Shown here: in pieces, positions 31,778 through 38,719 of the stretch
Numbering within the stretch: position 1 is the stretch's first letter
Layout: the number at the start of each line of letters is the position of its first letter
IMG/VR virus record: IMGVR_UViG_3300036820_000028
Location: 1-46,899 of that record
Length of the DNA: 46,899 bases
Source: a virus
Strand: one strand, 5' to 3'
The notes under the pieces: model-generated
Told to the model about the DNA's origin: nothing
Databases searched by the model: none
Seen by the model: the letters and a program-made list of their open reading frames with translations, nothing else
Program-made: the position numbers and the translations under genes

Positions 31778-31800
31778 GGGTTACCAAGGGTGCAACTTTT
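31778..31800 (-). promoter_or_regulatory. Putative phage RNA polymerase promoter, copy 3
   Basis: On the minus strand AAAAGTTGCACCCTTGGTAACCC, matching the copies at 44106 and 46661 over AAAAGTTGCACCCTyGkwACCC. It lies right behind the exonuclease gene and about 120 bp before the tRNA and the virion genes, the expected site for a late promoter. Confidence 0.6.
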
Positions 31801-31804
31801 CAAG

Positions 31805-32662
31805 TCACACCACCGGAGGAACCCAGAGCGTCGGACGTTTTTCCTTGAAGGACCAATCACTTGCGCGCAGGATGCGGGCGCAGCGGGCCTGGATGGTTGC
31901 CTCGTGTACGACCTGCCCACGGGCTACCTTCACCTGACCGGACTCGATGGCGGCCTTCAGGACCTTGCCCTTGAGGCCCATCATCTTGCCGGCCTCGCGA
32001 TCCAGCGAGCGCTGGTACGCCGCGAGTGCGTGCTGCCACATCTCCTCTACGGTCTTCGCGGCCATGACGCCTTCCACCTCGGGTGAGCTGGGGCCGATGC
32101 CCACGGCGCCCGGGTAGTTGTCCGTGGCGTCTCCCGTGATGGTCTGCACCATGTGGTAGCGATCCGCCGCGAGCCGGGTGATCTTCCTGGGCTCGGTGTC
32201 CTTGCGTGGGTTGAACAGCAGGCCGGGGATGGACTGCATGTCCTTGTCCTCGGACACGATGATCTTCTCACCGGGGACCAGCGTCGGGTGCGTCGACAGG
32301 ATGCCCATGCAGTCGTCGGCTTCGAGCCGCGGTCGCAGGTACGTCTTGTAGCTCGCCGCGAAGTGGTCGATCACCTTGTACAGGTTCTCGGGCTTGCGGC
32401 CCTTCCGGTTCGCCTTGTACGCCGGCCAGATGTCCGCACGGAACGTAGGCTGGCTACGATCCGTCAAACAAATGACAACGTCCGTGGCGCCCAGACTTTC
32501 CCGTATCTCAGACACGCGCCGGTCAGCGGAAGCGATGGCCGCTTCCAAGTCCGCCTCCACGGCCGGTTCCTCATCGGCTCCGTTGAAGTAGTGGACCTCC
32601 TCGGTGCAGGCGGATGCTTGGTAGGCCAGGATGTCCGCGTCGATCAGCAGGGTTCGCTTCAT
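31805..32662 (-). CDS. 5'-3' exonuclease (T7 gp6-like, 285 aa)
   Basis: A 285-residue FEN/5'-nuclease family protein (T7 gp6 is 300). The N-terminal metal site LLIDADILAY (Asp8, Asp10) is followed by FRADIWPAYKANRKGRKPE, the family's basic arch region, then LEADDCMGIL, IVSEDKDMQSIPGLL and ITGDATDNYPGAVGIGP, the acidic motifs and helix-hairpin-helix. It removes primers and degrades host DNA to supply nucleotides. The ATG at 32662 overlaps the upstream stop (ATGA). Confidence 0.94.
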   Translation of the reverse strand: MKRTLLIDADILAYQASACTEEVHYFNGADEEPAVEADLEAAIASADRRVSEIRESLGATDVVICLTDRSQPTFRADIWPAYKANRKGRKPENLYKVIDHFAASYKTYLRPRLEADDCMGILSTHPTLVPGEKIIVSEDKDMQSIPGLLFNPRKDTEPRKITRLAADRYHMVQTITGDATDNYPGAVGIGPSSPEVEGVMAAKTVEEMWQHALAAYQRSLDREAGKMMGLKGKVLKAAIESGQVKVARGQVVHEATIQARCARILRASDWSFKEKRPTLWVPPVV

Positions 32663-32871
32663 GCGCCCTCCGCCTGCGCCGGCTTGTCCCAAAATCGCTC
32701 GTAGCCACCGTCGTCCTTGAGCAAACGAATCTCCCCAGCTAACCGCTCAAGATGCTCCTGCTGTTTCCGCACTAACGCCAGAATGCCTTCAGTGCCGTAG
32801 AACTTCGCTAGGCCGATCATCTCCATGATCTCATCGGTGGTGAGGTCTTCTTTGATCTGTACGATCTTCAT
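32659..32871 (-). CDS. Small helical protein (70 aa) upstream of exonuclease
   Basis: A 70-residue acidic helical protein (DLTTDEIMEMIGLAKFYGTE, then RKQQEHLERLAGEIRLLKDD with coiled-coil character). It is coupled by 4-nt overlaps to the lysozyme gene before and the exonuclease gene after. No family recognised. Confidence 0.75.
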   Translation of the reverse strand: MKIVQIKEDLTTDEIMEMIGLAKFYGTEGILALVRKQQEHLERLAGEIRLLKDDGGYERFWDKPAQAEGA

Positions 32872-33296
32872 GACGCCGCCACCCAGGCATTCGTCTGGAG
32901 CATCCTCGCCTCACGCTGTGCGCGTGCCGGCGTCTGCTTCGCCCAATCAGAGTTGAGCGCTGCTTCTGCGGCACCTTGGTAGTCCCTCTGTGCGAGCTTC
33001 GACCACATCTCGTGGAACGCGTTGATGCCCGCCTCGCCGAGCTGGAAGGCCATCGACACGAGCGCCGCCTGCTGATACGAACCCAACTCGTTGTAGACGA
33101 TGTTCTTGTTGAGGAACCCCGCCTTGCGTGTGATGTCTCGCTGGAGTTGCGTGAGCAGCAGGTCGGCGTCCATCTGACCGCCCTTACGCACGTCGATCAG
33201 GTGGCCATATCCTATCGTCCAGAACCCCAACGAGTCCTGGTAGGCGTATGCGCGGAATCCTTCCTCCTGTTTAATAAGGTCCTGCTCGGTGCTCAC
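32868..33296 (-). CDS. Lysozyme (GH24 muramidase endolysin, 142 aa)
   Basis: The N-terminal segment shows the T4-lysozyme-type catalytic triad Glu12, Asp21 and Thr27 in EEGFRAYAYQDSLGFWTIGY, with the same spacing as T4 (11, 20, 26). The rest fits the helical domain (AALVSMAFQLGEAGINAF). It cleaves peptidoglycan at lysis. No signal sequence or SAR-type N-terminal helix is seen, so export needs a holin. The second of two adjacent GTG codons (33296) is chosen because it overlaps the DUF1353 stop and lies 6 nt from GGAGG. T7 itself uses an amidase instead. Confidence 0.93.
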   Translation of the reverse strand: MSTEQDLIKQEEGFRAYAYQDSLGFWTIGYGHLIDVRKGGQMDADLLLTQLQRDITRKAGFLNKNIVYNELGSYQQAALVSMAFQLGEAGINAFHEMWSKLAQRDYQGAAEAALNSDWAKQTPARAQREARMLQTNAWVAAS

Positions 33297-33736
33297 CACT
33301 TGCCTCCTGCGTTCTTCCACGCGGTGTAGCTCGCTGGTGAATCGAAGGTAACCTCGATGCCGTTCTTCGTGTGGCCAGCCCACGCCGACGCGCCACCCAG
33401 GTGAACCCCGAGCCAGTACGTGCGAGCAACCCAAGGTTTCTCACCAGTGGCAATCAGGGCCAGCCGTAGGAACTCATCCGCGTCCGTCTTGGTTGTCCTC
33501 TGAACCGCGTACAGCCAGTCGTGAAGGACTGCGGGTGCGCGCGAGCGACCGTCGACGTCGAAGATGTTGCGGATGATCTTGGGAACCGAAGCGAGGTCTG
33601 TGGTGAACCCAACGGGGACCGTGATGTTGGCAAAGGACGGAGAGCCGGGTATCTCGTTCCACACGAGGGGAGCCTTGACTACCCAGAAGTCGGGCTTGTT
33701 CTCCATCGCTTCGAGGACCAGTTCAGACTTGAACAT
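33293..33736 (-). CDS. DUF1353 family protein (147 aa)
   Basis: A 147-residue protein with the DUF1353 pattern: a beta N-terminus, then VPVGFTTDLASVPKIIRNIF, PAVLHDWLYA with a conserved His-Asp, and DADEFLRLALIATGEKPW. Phage genomes often carry it beside lysis genes, as here next to lysozyme, and a peptidoglycan-related role has been suggested; the biochemical function is not established to my knowledge. Overlaps both neighbours. Confidence 0.88.
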   Translation of the reverse strand: MFKSELVLEAMENKPDFWVVKAPLVWNEIPGSPSFANITVPVGFTTDLASVPKIIRNIFDVDGRSRAPAVLHDWLYAVQRTTKTDADEFLRLALIATGEKPWVARTYWLGVHLGGASAWAGHTKNGIEVTFDSPASYTAWKNAGGKW

Positions 33737-33926
33737 TGGGTGTCCCCAGGTCCATTGAGAGTTGCTTGAGGGCAGCGGCAGCAGATGCGGCGGATGACGC
33801 CACGTCCGCTGTCGTCACACCAGTGCCCCCTGTATGTGCTGCCTGCAGACTGCCGATCAGCTTCGTAGCTTCGGTGAGCAGCGTGTTGAGCAGCGTGACG
33901 GCTGCGATGATCTCTGCGGGTGTCAC
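33723..33926 (-). CDS. Small hypothetical protein in lysis region (67 aa)
   Basis: A 67-residue protein starting at a GTG that overlaps the lipoprotein stop (GTGA). The first helix (EIIAAVTLLNTLLTEATKLI) is moderately hydrophobic and could sit at a membrane, followed by a Thr/Ala/Ser-rich tail. It could be part of the lysis module but is too polar to call a holin. Confidence 0.62.
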   Translation of the reverse strand: MTPAEIIAAVTLLNTLLTEATKLIGSLQAAHTGGTGVTTADVASSAASAAAALKQLSMDLGTPNVQV

Positions 33927-34270
33927 TGCGCAACCACCTTGCCGGGCACGAGCGCGGCCACCTCAGCATTCAGTGCAGTCAGCGCGGCGAGCGCTACGGC
34001 GAGTTGATTGCCAGCGGTGGACTGGTTCGCGGCCTCGGCGGCGGCGGCGGCGGCCACGTTGAGTGCAGCCTCCACATTCTGAAGCTCCTTCGCGATGGCG
34101 GCGGCCTGGGCCTGCGTGATGATCTTCGCGGACAGCAGAACGTCAGTCTCATTGGAGACTGCGGTTACCGTGGCGTAGGCTGTGGTGAGCGCAGTGTTCG
34201 CCGTGTTGGGCGTGATGGCGCAGCCGGCCAGGGCTGCGGTGGCCAGAAGGCCGATGATGAAGTTCTTCAA
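33923..34270 (-). CDS. Predicted lipoprotein, Ala-rich (115 aa)
   Basis: A 115-residue protein with a clear lipoprotein signal (KNFIIGLLATAALAGC, lipobox LAGC, Cys17). The mature part is helical and very alanine-rich (AIAKELQNVEAALNVAAAAA). It is encoded two genes before DUF1353 and lysozyme, so an outer-membrane lysis role (o-spanin-like) is possible, although it is longer and less Pro-rich than typical Rz1 proteins. Confidence 0.78.
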   Translation of the reverse strand: MKNFIIGLLATAALAGCAITPNTANTALTTAYATVTAVSNETDVLLSAKIITQAQAAAIAKELQNVEAALNVAAAAAAEAANQSTAGNQLAVALAALTALNAEVAALVPGKVVAQ

Positions 34271-34524
34271 TTGCGTGTCCTCTCTCCGGAGTAATGGTTG
34301 AGCCGCGCGTGGTTGACTTGCTCGTCAATGGTGCGGCCGGGGTAGAGCGTGTAGGTTTCGAGCGTCCCGTCTGGGTGCTCAAACTTCAGGAGGGCCTTTC
34401 CGTGGTTGAGAAGCGTGAAGGTCCGAAGGTAGTCAGCGATGCGCGCTGCGAGACCGTCGGGGTGAACGATGATGAGCCGTAGGGCTGCTGTTGCATCCAC
34501 TGCGGAAGCGGAATCATTGGGCAT
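34267..34524 (-). CDS. Hypothetical protein (85 aa)
   Basis: An 85-residue soluble protein (RLIIVHPDGLAARIADYLRT, then FEHPDGTLETYTLYPGRTID). It overlaps the end of the GIY-YIG gene by 11 nt and the lipoprotein start by 4 nt. No family recognised. Confidence 0.7.
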   Translation of the reverse strand: MPNDSASAVDATAALRLIIVHPDGLAARIADYLRTFTLLNHGKALLKFEHPDGTLETYTLYPGRTIDEQVNHARLNHYSGERTRN

Positions 34525-35290
34525 GCTCGGGCTCCTTGCTCAACATGAACTCGGCGGGGTCAGGCATGCGTACGTTGGTGAGCTGCTTGACCGCCTCGTC
34601 GACGTCCAGCTTGAACCACTCGCCATCCACGCGGTATGCCCTTAGGTGATCGTGCAGATGCGCTTCGGCTCGCCGTTTGTCCGTGTTGTAGACGTAGTCG
34701 TGCAGGGAGTAGTCGCGGAACGGTGAGCCGGTGTTGAACTGAATTAGGCGCTTGCCGGGCTCGGCTGCGCATCCAATCTTCACGTAGCCGGGCCACGCGG
34801 GATTCGAGATGACGTAGACGTATCCCTGAAGGTCTTCTTCGGTGAACGCACGGCGGAGCACGGGACGAGCCTCACGGATGACCGAGAGGAAGGCAGCCGT
34901 GCTGCGCTCTCTAACCTCCGTGGCGGTCATCGGCTTGCTAGACAACTGCGCTCTTGCTTGCTTACAAAGTGCTCTTTTTTGTTCCGTTGGTAATGCCCGG
35001 AACACTCTCCTGCTCCCCGCCAATCGGTCACAGAGTTTCGTGACCGCATCCCCTACAGCGCATCGCTCTCTACAGCACTTTCTGCAGTGGCGGTCGAGAC
35101 CGTCCTGTTGCCAGGGATCTTTGTTGAACAATGCTGGGAAAAACTTTCCACCACAAGAGGAACACTCCTTAGTGTGTCTCTCTCCAACTCCTTCCAACAC
35201 CGAAGCTCCCCGCGAGGGGACATCGGAACTTGTAGAACTCCCCTGCGAGGCGGATGCATTCAGCAGCACCGCGTCCGATTGATTCAGCAT
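34514..35290 (-). CDS. GIY-YIG (T5orf172-type) protein with zinc knuckle, overlapping the DNA polymerase gene
   Basis: About 258 residues from the ATG at 35290. The C-terminal half is a T5orf172 GIY-YIG domain: GYVYVISNPAWPGYVKIG, then PGKRLIQFNTGSP and AEAHLHDHLRAYRVDGEWFK. The N-terminal part has CSSCGGKFF ... DRHCRKCC, a zinc site like those in phage homing endonucleases. The start lies inside the last about 120 bp of the polymerase gene in another frame; another in-frame start lies at 35344. By eye the stretch 34.95-35.30 kb looks more AT-rich than the surroundings. Likely a homing-type nuclease acquired behind the polymerase gene, or a host-DNA nuclease. Confidence 0.78.
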   Translation of the reverse strand: MLNQSDAVLLNASASQGSSTSSDVPSRGASVLEGVGERHTKECSSCGGKFFPALFNKDPWQQDGLDRHCRKCCRERCAVGDAVTKLCDRLAGSRRVFRALPTEQKRALCKQARAQLSSKPMTATEVRERSTAAFLSVIREARPVLRRAFTEEDLQGYVYVISNPAWPGYVKIGCAAEPGKRLIQFNTGSPFRDYSLHDYVYNTDKRRAEAHLHDHLRAYRVDGEWFKLDVDEAVKQLTNVRMPDPAEFMLSKEPEHAQ

Positions 35291-37172
35291 GTGTCTCCTC
35301 GGTTTCGATTTGGAACTCGTCGTGAACATTCGCAACGTACTCAACGAGTGCGGATGCGGAACGACTAGGCGTAGCTACGGTGTCTTCAAACAACACCAGA
35401 GCCTTCTTCATGATGACCGCGCCTGCTGACTGCAGGAGCGTGTTGAGTGCCGCGTGGGCAGCACGAACGTGGAGGATGCGGCCGTCGAGGCCCACTAACC
35501 GACCACGAGTGTTTACCGCGTGAGATACGGCCTCGATCAACTTGCCGAGAGCCGGCAGGTTAGCCATCAGCTTCTCTCGCCGGTTATCTCCAAGTCTCTT
35601 CAGCGCCGAGTGCCGAGCCTTCTTCTTGCTCGACGGGTACGTCGCGTTGAACTTCGCCTTCTGCTCGTCGGTGAAGTCGTCGAACGTGATGCAGCCTAGC
35701 TTGTATCCCTGAGCGCCGTAGATGAGTGCGTAGACGAAGGTCTTGCTGTTGTCCCGTTTGTTGTAGGTTAGCGCCCGCTTGTTCACGTTGTGAACGTCGG
35801 TCTCGTTTTCCTTCTTCCCGTTGGCAACAGCCTCGGCGTACTCACCGTTGTCGTAACGTGCCATGAAGTGGGCCAGAGCCCGCAGCTCAATGCCCTCGGC
35901 ATCACAGCCGACGAGCACAAGGCCTGGGGATGCGATCCAGCAATCACGACACTCCTCCCCGTACGCGGCATAGACGGCCGGCGTCTGCCCCACGTTGGGG
36001 TTAGCATGTGTCATACGTCCGGTGACCGCTCCGTTGGTCTGGACGGTCCCGTGGATGCGGACCACGCCGTCGGTCTTGCGGTTGTAGATGCCGGTGTTCT
36101 TGGCGTACTTGAGCCACGCCTTGTCGCCGGTGGCAACCTGACCCAGCCGCTTACCTACCATCAGGTACTCGTTGAGCAGCTTCGCCTCAGGCCACGGCAG
36201 TGGCTCCAGCACGGACTCGTCCACCTGTGGCTTGCCGCCATCGGTGAACTGCACGGGCTTCCAACCACGCAGGGCCTTCAGCCGATCCGCGATGTGGTCG
36301 CGTGAGCCGGGGTTGAACACCACAAGATCGACACGACTGAACGGTACGCCACCTGTGTAACCCTGCTTCTTGTTGTCCTTCTTCGGCGTGAAGACCGCCG
36401 TGCCCTTCGCGATGACGGGTGCCATCCACGGCTGAAAGACCTTCTGCAGCTCCGCCTCGATCTCCGCGGTGCGCCGCTGGAGCTTGTGAGTCAGCTCCTC
36501 GGCCTTCGGTACGGAGAACGCAAAGCCACGCTCGTGTTGCCGGAAGATGATCTCAGCTACCCGGTGCTCCAGGTCGAGACACTCTTGCGAGTAGTTCTTC
36601 GACTCGATCTTCTCGTAGAGCTTCAGGGTTACTTCAACATCCTGTCGACCGTAGGTGTCCATCTCCGGTGTGAACCCAATGGTCGCCCACGTATGCGGCT
36701 TGCCGGTCTCCGGGTTCTCGTAGTCCTTCGGGCTGAAGTCGCCCTTGAACTCACCGAGCCGATAGCCCCACGCCTCCAGCTTGTGACTACCGATCAGGCC
36801 ACGCTGCTTGAACTCCTCGGGCAGCTTGCCGGATGACAGCAGGCCAAAGTCGAGGTCCGCAATGTTGGTCCAGATGACCGCGCTGCAGACCTTCGTGTCG
36901 ATGATCTTGCCCGTAGGTTTGAACCACGGGTACAGCTTACGGATCGCAGGGCAGTCGTACGGAATGATGTTCTGGCCACATATGCTGTCTGCAGATTGCA
37001 GCAACCGGAGCCCGTCCTCGATGTTGCCGTCGCGCTGAGCGGGGGTACCATCACGGTACACCCCGCCGTTGAACGCGAGACGTTGGCCAGTGCTGCGGTC
37101 GATGATGTTGACGCAGTGCAGGACACTGATCGTGTCGAGCAGGCCGTCCGACTCAACGTCGAACACTAGCAT
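35169..37172 (-). CDS. DNA polymerase, family A (T7 gp5-like, 667 aa)
   Basis: A 667-residue replicative polymerase (T7 gp5 is 704). The 3'-5' exonuclease starts with LVFDVESDGLL (Asp-x-Glu). Polymerase motif A is VGCDAEGIELRALAHF (Asp about 423), motif B is RDNSKTFVYALIYGAQGYK, and motif C is ANVHDEFQIE (Asp about 617). The C-terminus SWRETH is typical of the T7 group, so the protein is complete despite overlap with the GIY-YIG gene. AGGAG lies 6 nt before the ATG. In T7 it works with host thioredoxin; a clear thioredoxin-binding loop was not checked. Confidence 0.97.
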   Translation of the reverse strand: MLVFDVESDGLLDTISVLHCVNIIDRSTGQRLAFNGGVYRDGTPAQRDGNIEDGLRLLQSADSICGQNIIPYDCPAIRKLYPWFKPTGKIIDTKVCSAVIWTNIADLDFGLLSSGKLPEEFKQRGLIGSHKLEAWGYRLGEFKGDFSPKDYENPETGKPHTWATIGFTPEMDTYGRQDVEVTLKLYEKIESKNYSQECLDLEHRVAEIIFRQHERGFAFSVPKAEELTHKLQRRTAEIEAELQKVFQPWMAPVIAKGTAVFTPKKDNKKQGYTGGVPFSRVDLVVFNPGSRDHIADRLKALRGWKPVQFTDGGKPQVDESVLEPLPWPEAKLLNEYLMVGKRLGQVATGDKAWLKYAKNTGIYNRKTDGVVRIHGTVQTNGAVTGRMTHANPNVGQTPAVYAAYGEECRDCWIASPGLVLVGCDAEGIELRALAHFMARYDNGEYAEAVANGKKENETDVHNVNKRALTYNKRDNSKTFVYALIYGAQGYKLGCITFDDFTDEQKAKFNATYPSSKKKARHSALKRLGDNRREKLMANLPALGKLIEAVSHAVNTRGRLVGLDGRILHVRAAHAALNTLLQSAGAVIMKKALVLFEDTVATPSRSASALVEYVANVHDEFQIETEETHAESIGRGAAECIRLAGEFYKFRCPLAGSFGVGRSWRETH

Positions 37173-37180
37173 AAGGTCTC

Positions 37181-37546
37181 CTAGTTGGCTGAGAACTGTG
37201 GTAGTCCGTAGACGGCATGGACGCGCACCTGAGTGGCGCGCGGAGGGATCTCGATGTCAGGGAACACCACAACATCCTCTCGGTACACTTCCATCTTCCG
37301 GTGCTTGCGCCCCAGCCGGGCCTTCACGTGGTCCCACCACGTGGCCGGATACGACGCTACGAGAGTCTTCGGTAGCTTCGTACCGGGCAGCTTGAGGCTG
37401 CACCGAAGGACGTACGCCATGTGTTGTAGGCTGTACTCTGATTGCATGCGCAGTTGCGACGGATGGATGTTCGCGAACAACTCGTCAGCCTGGAACTGGC
37501 TCACCGCAAACTCCTGCACGTCCAGCGTGATTGTCCTAACGTCCAC
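37181..37546 (-). CDS. Hypothetical protein upstream of DNA polymerase (121 aa)
   Basis: A 121-residue protein starting at a GTG behind GAGGAG. It has a helical N-terminal half (FAVSQFQADELFANIHPSQL), LQHMAYVLRCSLKLPG, and a C-terminal half with PATWWDHVKARLGRKHRK and beta strands. The pattern recurs in phages of this group to my recollection, but no function is known to me. Confidence 0.72.
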   Translation of the reverse strand: MDVRTITLDVQEFAVSQFQADELFANIHPSQLRMQSEYSLQHMAYVLRCSLKLPGTKLPKTLVASYPATWWDHVKARLGRKHRKMEVYREDVVVFPDIEIPPRATQVRVHAVYGLPQFSAN

Positions 37547-37661
37547 GCTTGCTCCTCTTCGGCGCCGGCCCACGCTTAACAACACGCGCGCCATTCCGCC
37601 AACTCTCGCCGGCCCTCAGGTTGTACTGAGGTGCTCGGTCAGGTTTCTCTTTGGGTTTCAC
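37536..37661 (-). CDS. 41-aa very basic small protein
   Basis: A 41-residue protein, over one quarter Lys and Arg, Pro-rich at both ends (KPKEKPDRAP; KRGPAPKRSKRGR). The GTG start follows GGAGG by 4 nt and overlaps the stop of the 65-aa gene; its end overlaps the 121-aa gene by 11 nt. It could bind nucleic acid. No family recognised. Confidence 0.6.
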   Translation of the reverse strand: MKPKEKPDRAPQYNLRAGESWRNGARVVKRGPAPKRSKRGR

Positions 37662-37855
37662 TCGGCCTCCAAGGGCTTGACGCTGTTCAGCTCTTTTATG
37701 AGTTCATCCGCTGCCTTCACAGCCATGGACGGAGCAAAGCGGTAGCCGTAGTACTGCACCAAAGCCTGCAGCGCGAGCGAGGCGAAGTACTCTCGCTTCG
37801 TCAAGCCGGAAGCCACAGTGCCAGCAAAGGCAGTGTGCTGTGGAATGGTTGTCAT
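37658..37855 (-). CDS. Small phage protein (65 aa)
   Basis: A 65-residue helical protein with GLTKREYFASLALQALVQYY, a pattern ('LT.REYFA..ALQ') frequent in small phage proteins of unknown function. Coupled by GTGA to the basic 41-aa gene. Confidence 0.75.
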   Translation of the reverse strand: MTTIPQHTAFAGTVASGLTKREYFASLALQALVQYYGYRFAPSMAVKAADELIKELNSVKPLEAE

Positions 37856-37866
37856 GAGTTACCTCC

Positions 37867-38100
37867 TCAGGTGAACCAGTGGATCACCGCAATGATGTCG
37901 ATTACGACCAACCCCAGGCTCTGAAAGAACAGGGGACGGTCACGATTGATGTGCGCGTAGGCAGCCCAGATGGCAGCCGCCGCGACGAACACCGGGAAGG
38001 CGAACCGGGCGGATGCCGGGAAGAACGCCTGAATGGCTGAGCCGGTGAACGTAGCGGCGAAGCCGAGCCAGCCAACGGTCTCCTTACAGCTCCTCTCCAT
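37867..38100 (-). CDS. Multi-span membrane protein (77 aa)
   Basis: A 77-residue hydrophobic protein with three likely membrane segments (about 9-30, 32-50 and 56-76), split by FFPASARF and INRDRP. Its ATG overlaps the end of the DUF6378 gene by 17 nt. It may be a holin, an inner-membrane exclusion protein or neither; its place among replication genes does not decide. Confidence 0.68.
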   Translation of the reverse strand: MERSCKETVGWLGFAATFTGSAIQAFFPASARFAFPVFVAAAAIWAAYAHINRDRPLFFQSLGLVVIDIIAVIHWFT

Positions 38101-38413
38101 TCAGCCTCTTCTCAACCAACGTCGGGTACCCGGCAAGGTCATGCCAGGAGTCCACGTAGTTGACATCACCCGTCAGGATGCGACTGATCTTGCTGGCGAT
38201 CTGGTCCAACGCTTCACGCTGGTCATCCTCCAGTTGGTCCCACTTGGGGGCGCCCCGCATGGTGTCCTTGAGTTGCTGTGCAATCGCAGCGTTCATCAGG
38301 AAGGTGCCGTAGCGGTTGTGGCGTGCCTCCAGTGTCTTGTCTACTGTTCTGGGTAGTCCAGACGCTGTCCCGTGTAGCTCACGAGCGGTGGCGAAGTCTT
38401 TGGTATTCGGCAT
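38084..38413 (-). CDS. DUF6378-type phage protein (109 aa)
   Basis: A 109-residue helical protein with the recurrent phage pattern 'R...YG.F...A....LK......W..L..DQREAL..IASKI.RIL.GD....DSW.D.AGY..L', seen here from RHNRYGTFLMNAAIAQQLKD to YVDSWHDLAGYPTLVEKR. The family is common in dsDNA phages and is uncharacterised. Confidence 0.82.
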   Translation of the reverse strand: MPNTKDFATARELHGTASGLPRTVDKTLEARHNRYGTFLMNAAIAQQLKDTMRGAPKWDQLEDDQREALDQIASKISRILTGDVNYVDSWHDLAGYPTLVEKRLNGEEL

Positions 38414-38415
38414 GC

Positions 38416-38604
38416 TCAGCTCGCAGGTGGCGTGTATGTCGCGCCGGGCACAAAGGCAGCCACGAGGTAGGCCGCCACAGCGTTGAGGTCGGCGCAGTAC
38501 TGGCTAACCGTCGGGCCGGCAGGACCGCCGTTAGTTCCCTGGGGATAAATCTCTACGATGAAGCCGTTGGCTATCGCCATGACGCGACACGTGGTCGTCT
38601 GCAT
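38416..38604 (-). CDS. Hypothetical protein (62 aa)
   Basis: A 62-residue small protein with a Gly/Pro-rich centre (YPQGTNGGPAGPTVSQ) and a hydrophobic helix (LNAVAAYLVAAFVPG). GGAGA precedes the ATG by 7 nt. Unknown function. Confidence 0.68.
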   Translation of the reverse strand: MQTTTCRVMAIANGFIVEIYPQGTNGGPAGPTVSQYCADLNAVAAYLVAAFVPGATYTPPAS

Positions 38605-38719
38605 TGAATGTCTCCGTTAGCACGACCGCCGCCGGCATGGCGGGGTCGTACGCGTTACGTTGGATGAGGGCCGAGATGCGGTTGAGCAGGTTGCCGAGCG
38701 TCAGCTCAGAACTCGGCAT
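38531..38719 (-). CDS. Small protein overlapping the helicase end (62 aa)
   Basis: A 62-residue frame beginning MPSSELTLGNLLNRISALIQ; its ATG lies 14 nt inside the primase-helicase gene. The first two-thirds look protein-like, but the last third overlaps the next gene by about 70 nt, which is unusual here. It may end earlier by an error in the sequence, or be translated as is. Confidence 0.45.
   Translation of the reverse strand: MPSSELTLGNLLNRISALIQRNAYDPAMPAAVVLTETFNADDHVSRHGDSQRLHRRDLSPGN

Noticed and set aside
35169-35344. Possible frameshift truncating the DNA polymerase
   Set aside because: The polymerase keeps motif C and the typical SWRETH end, so the overlap with the next gene is genuine.
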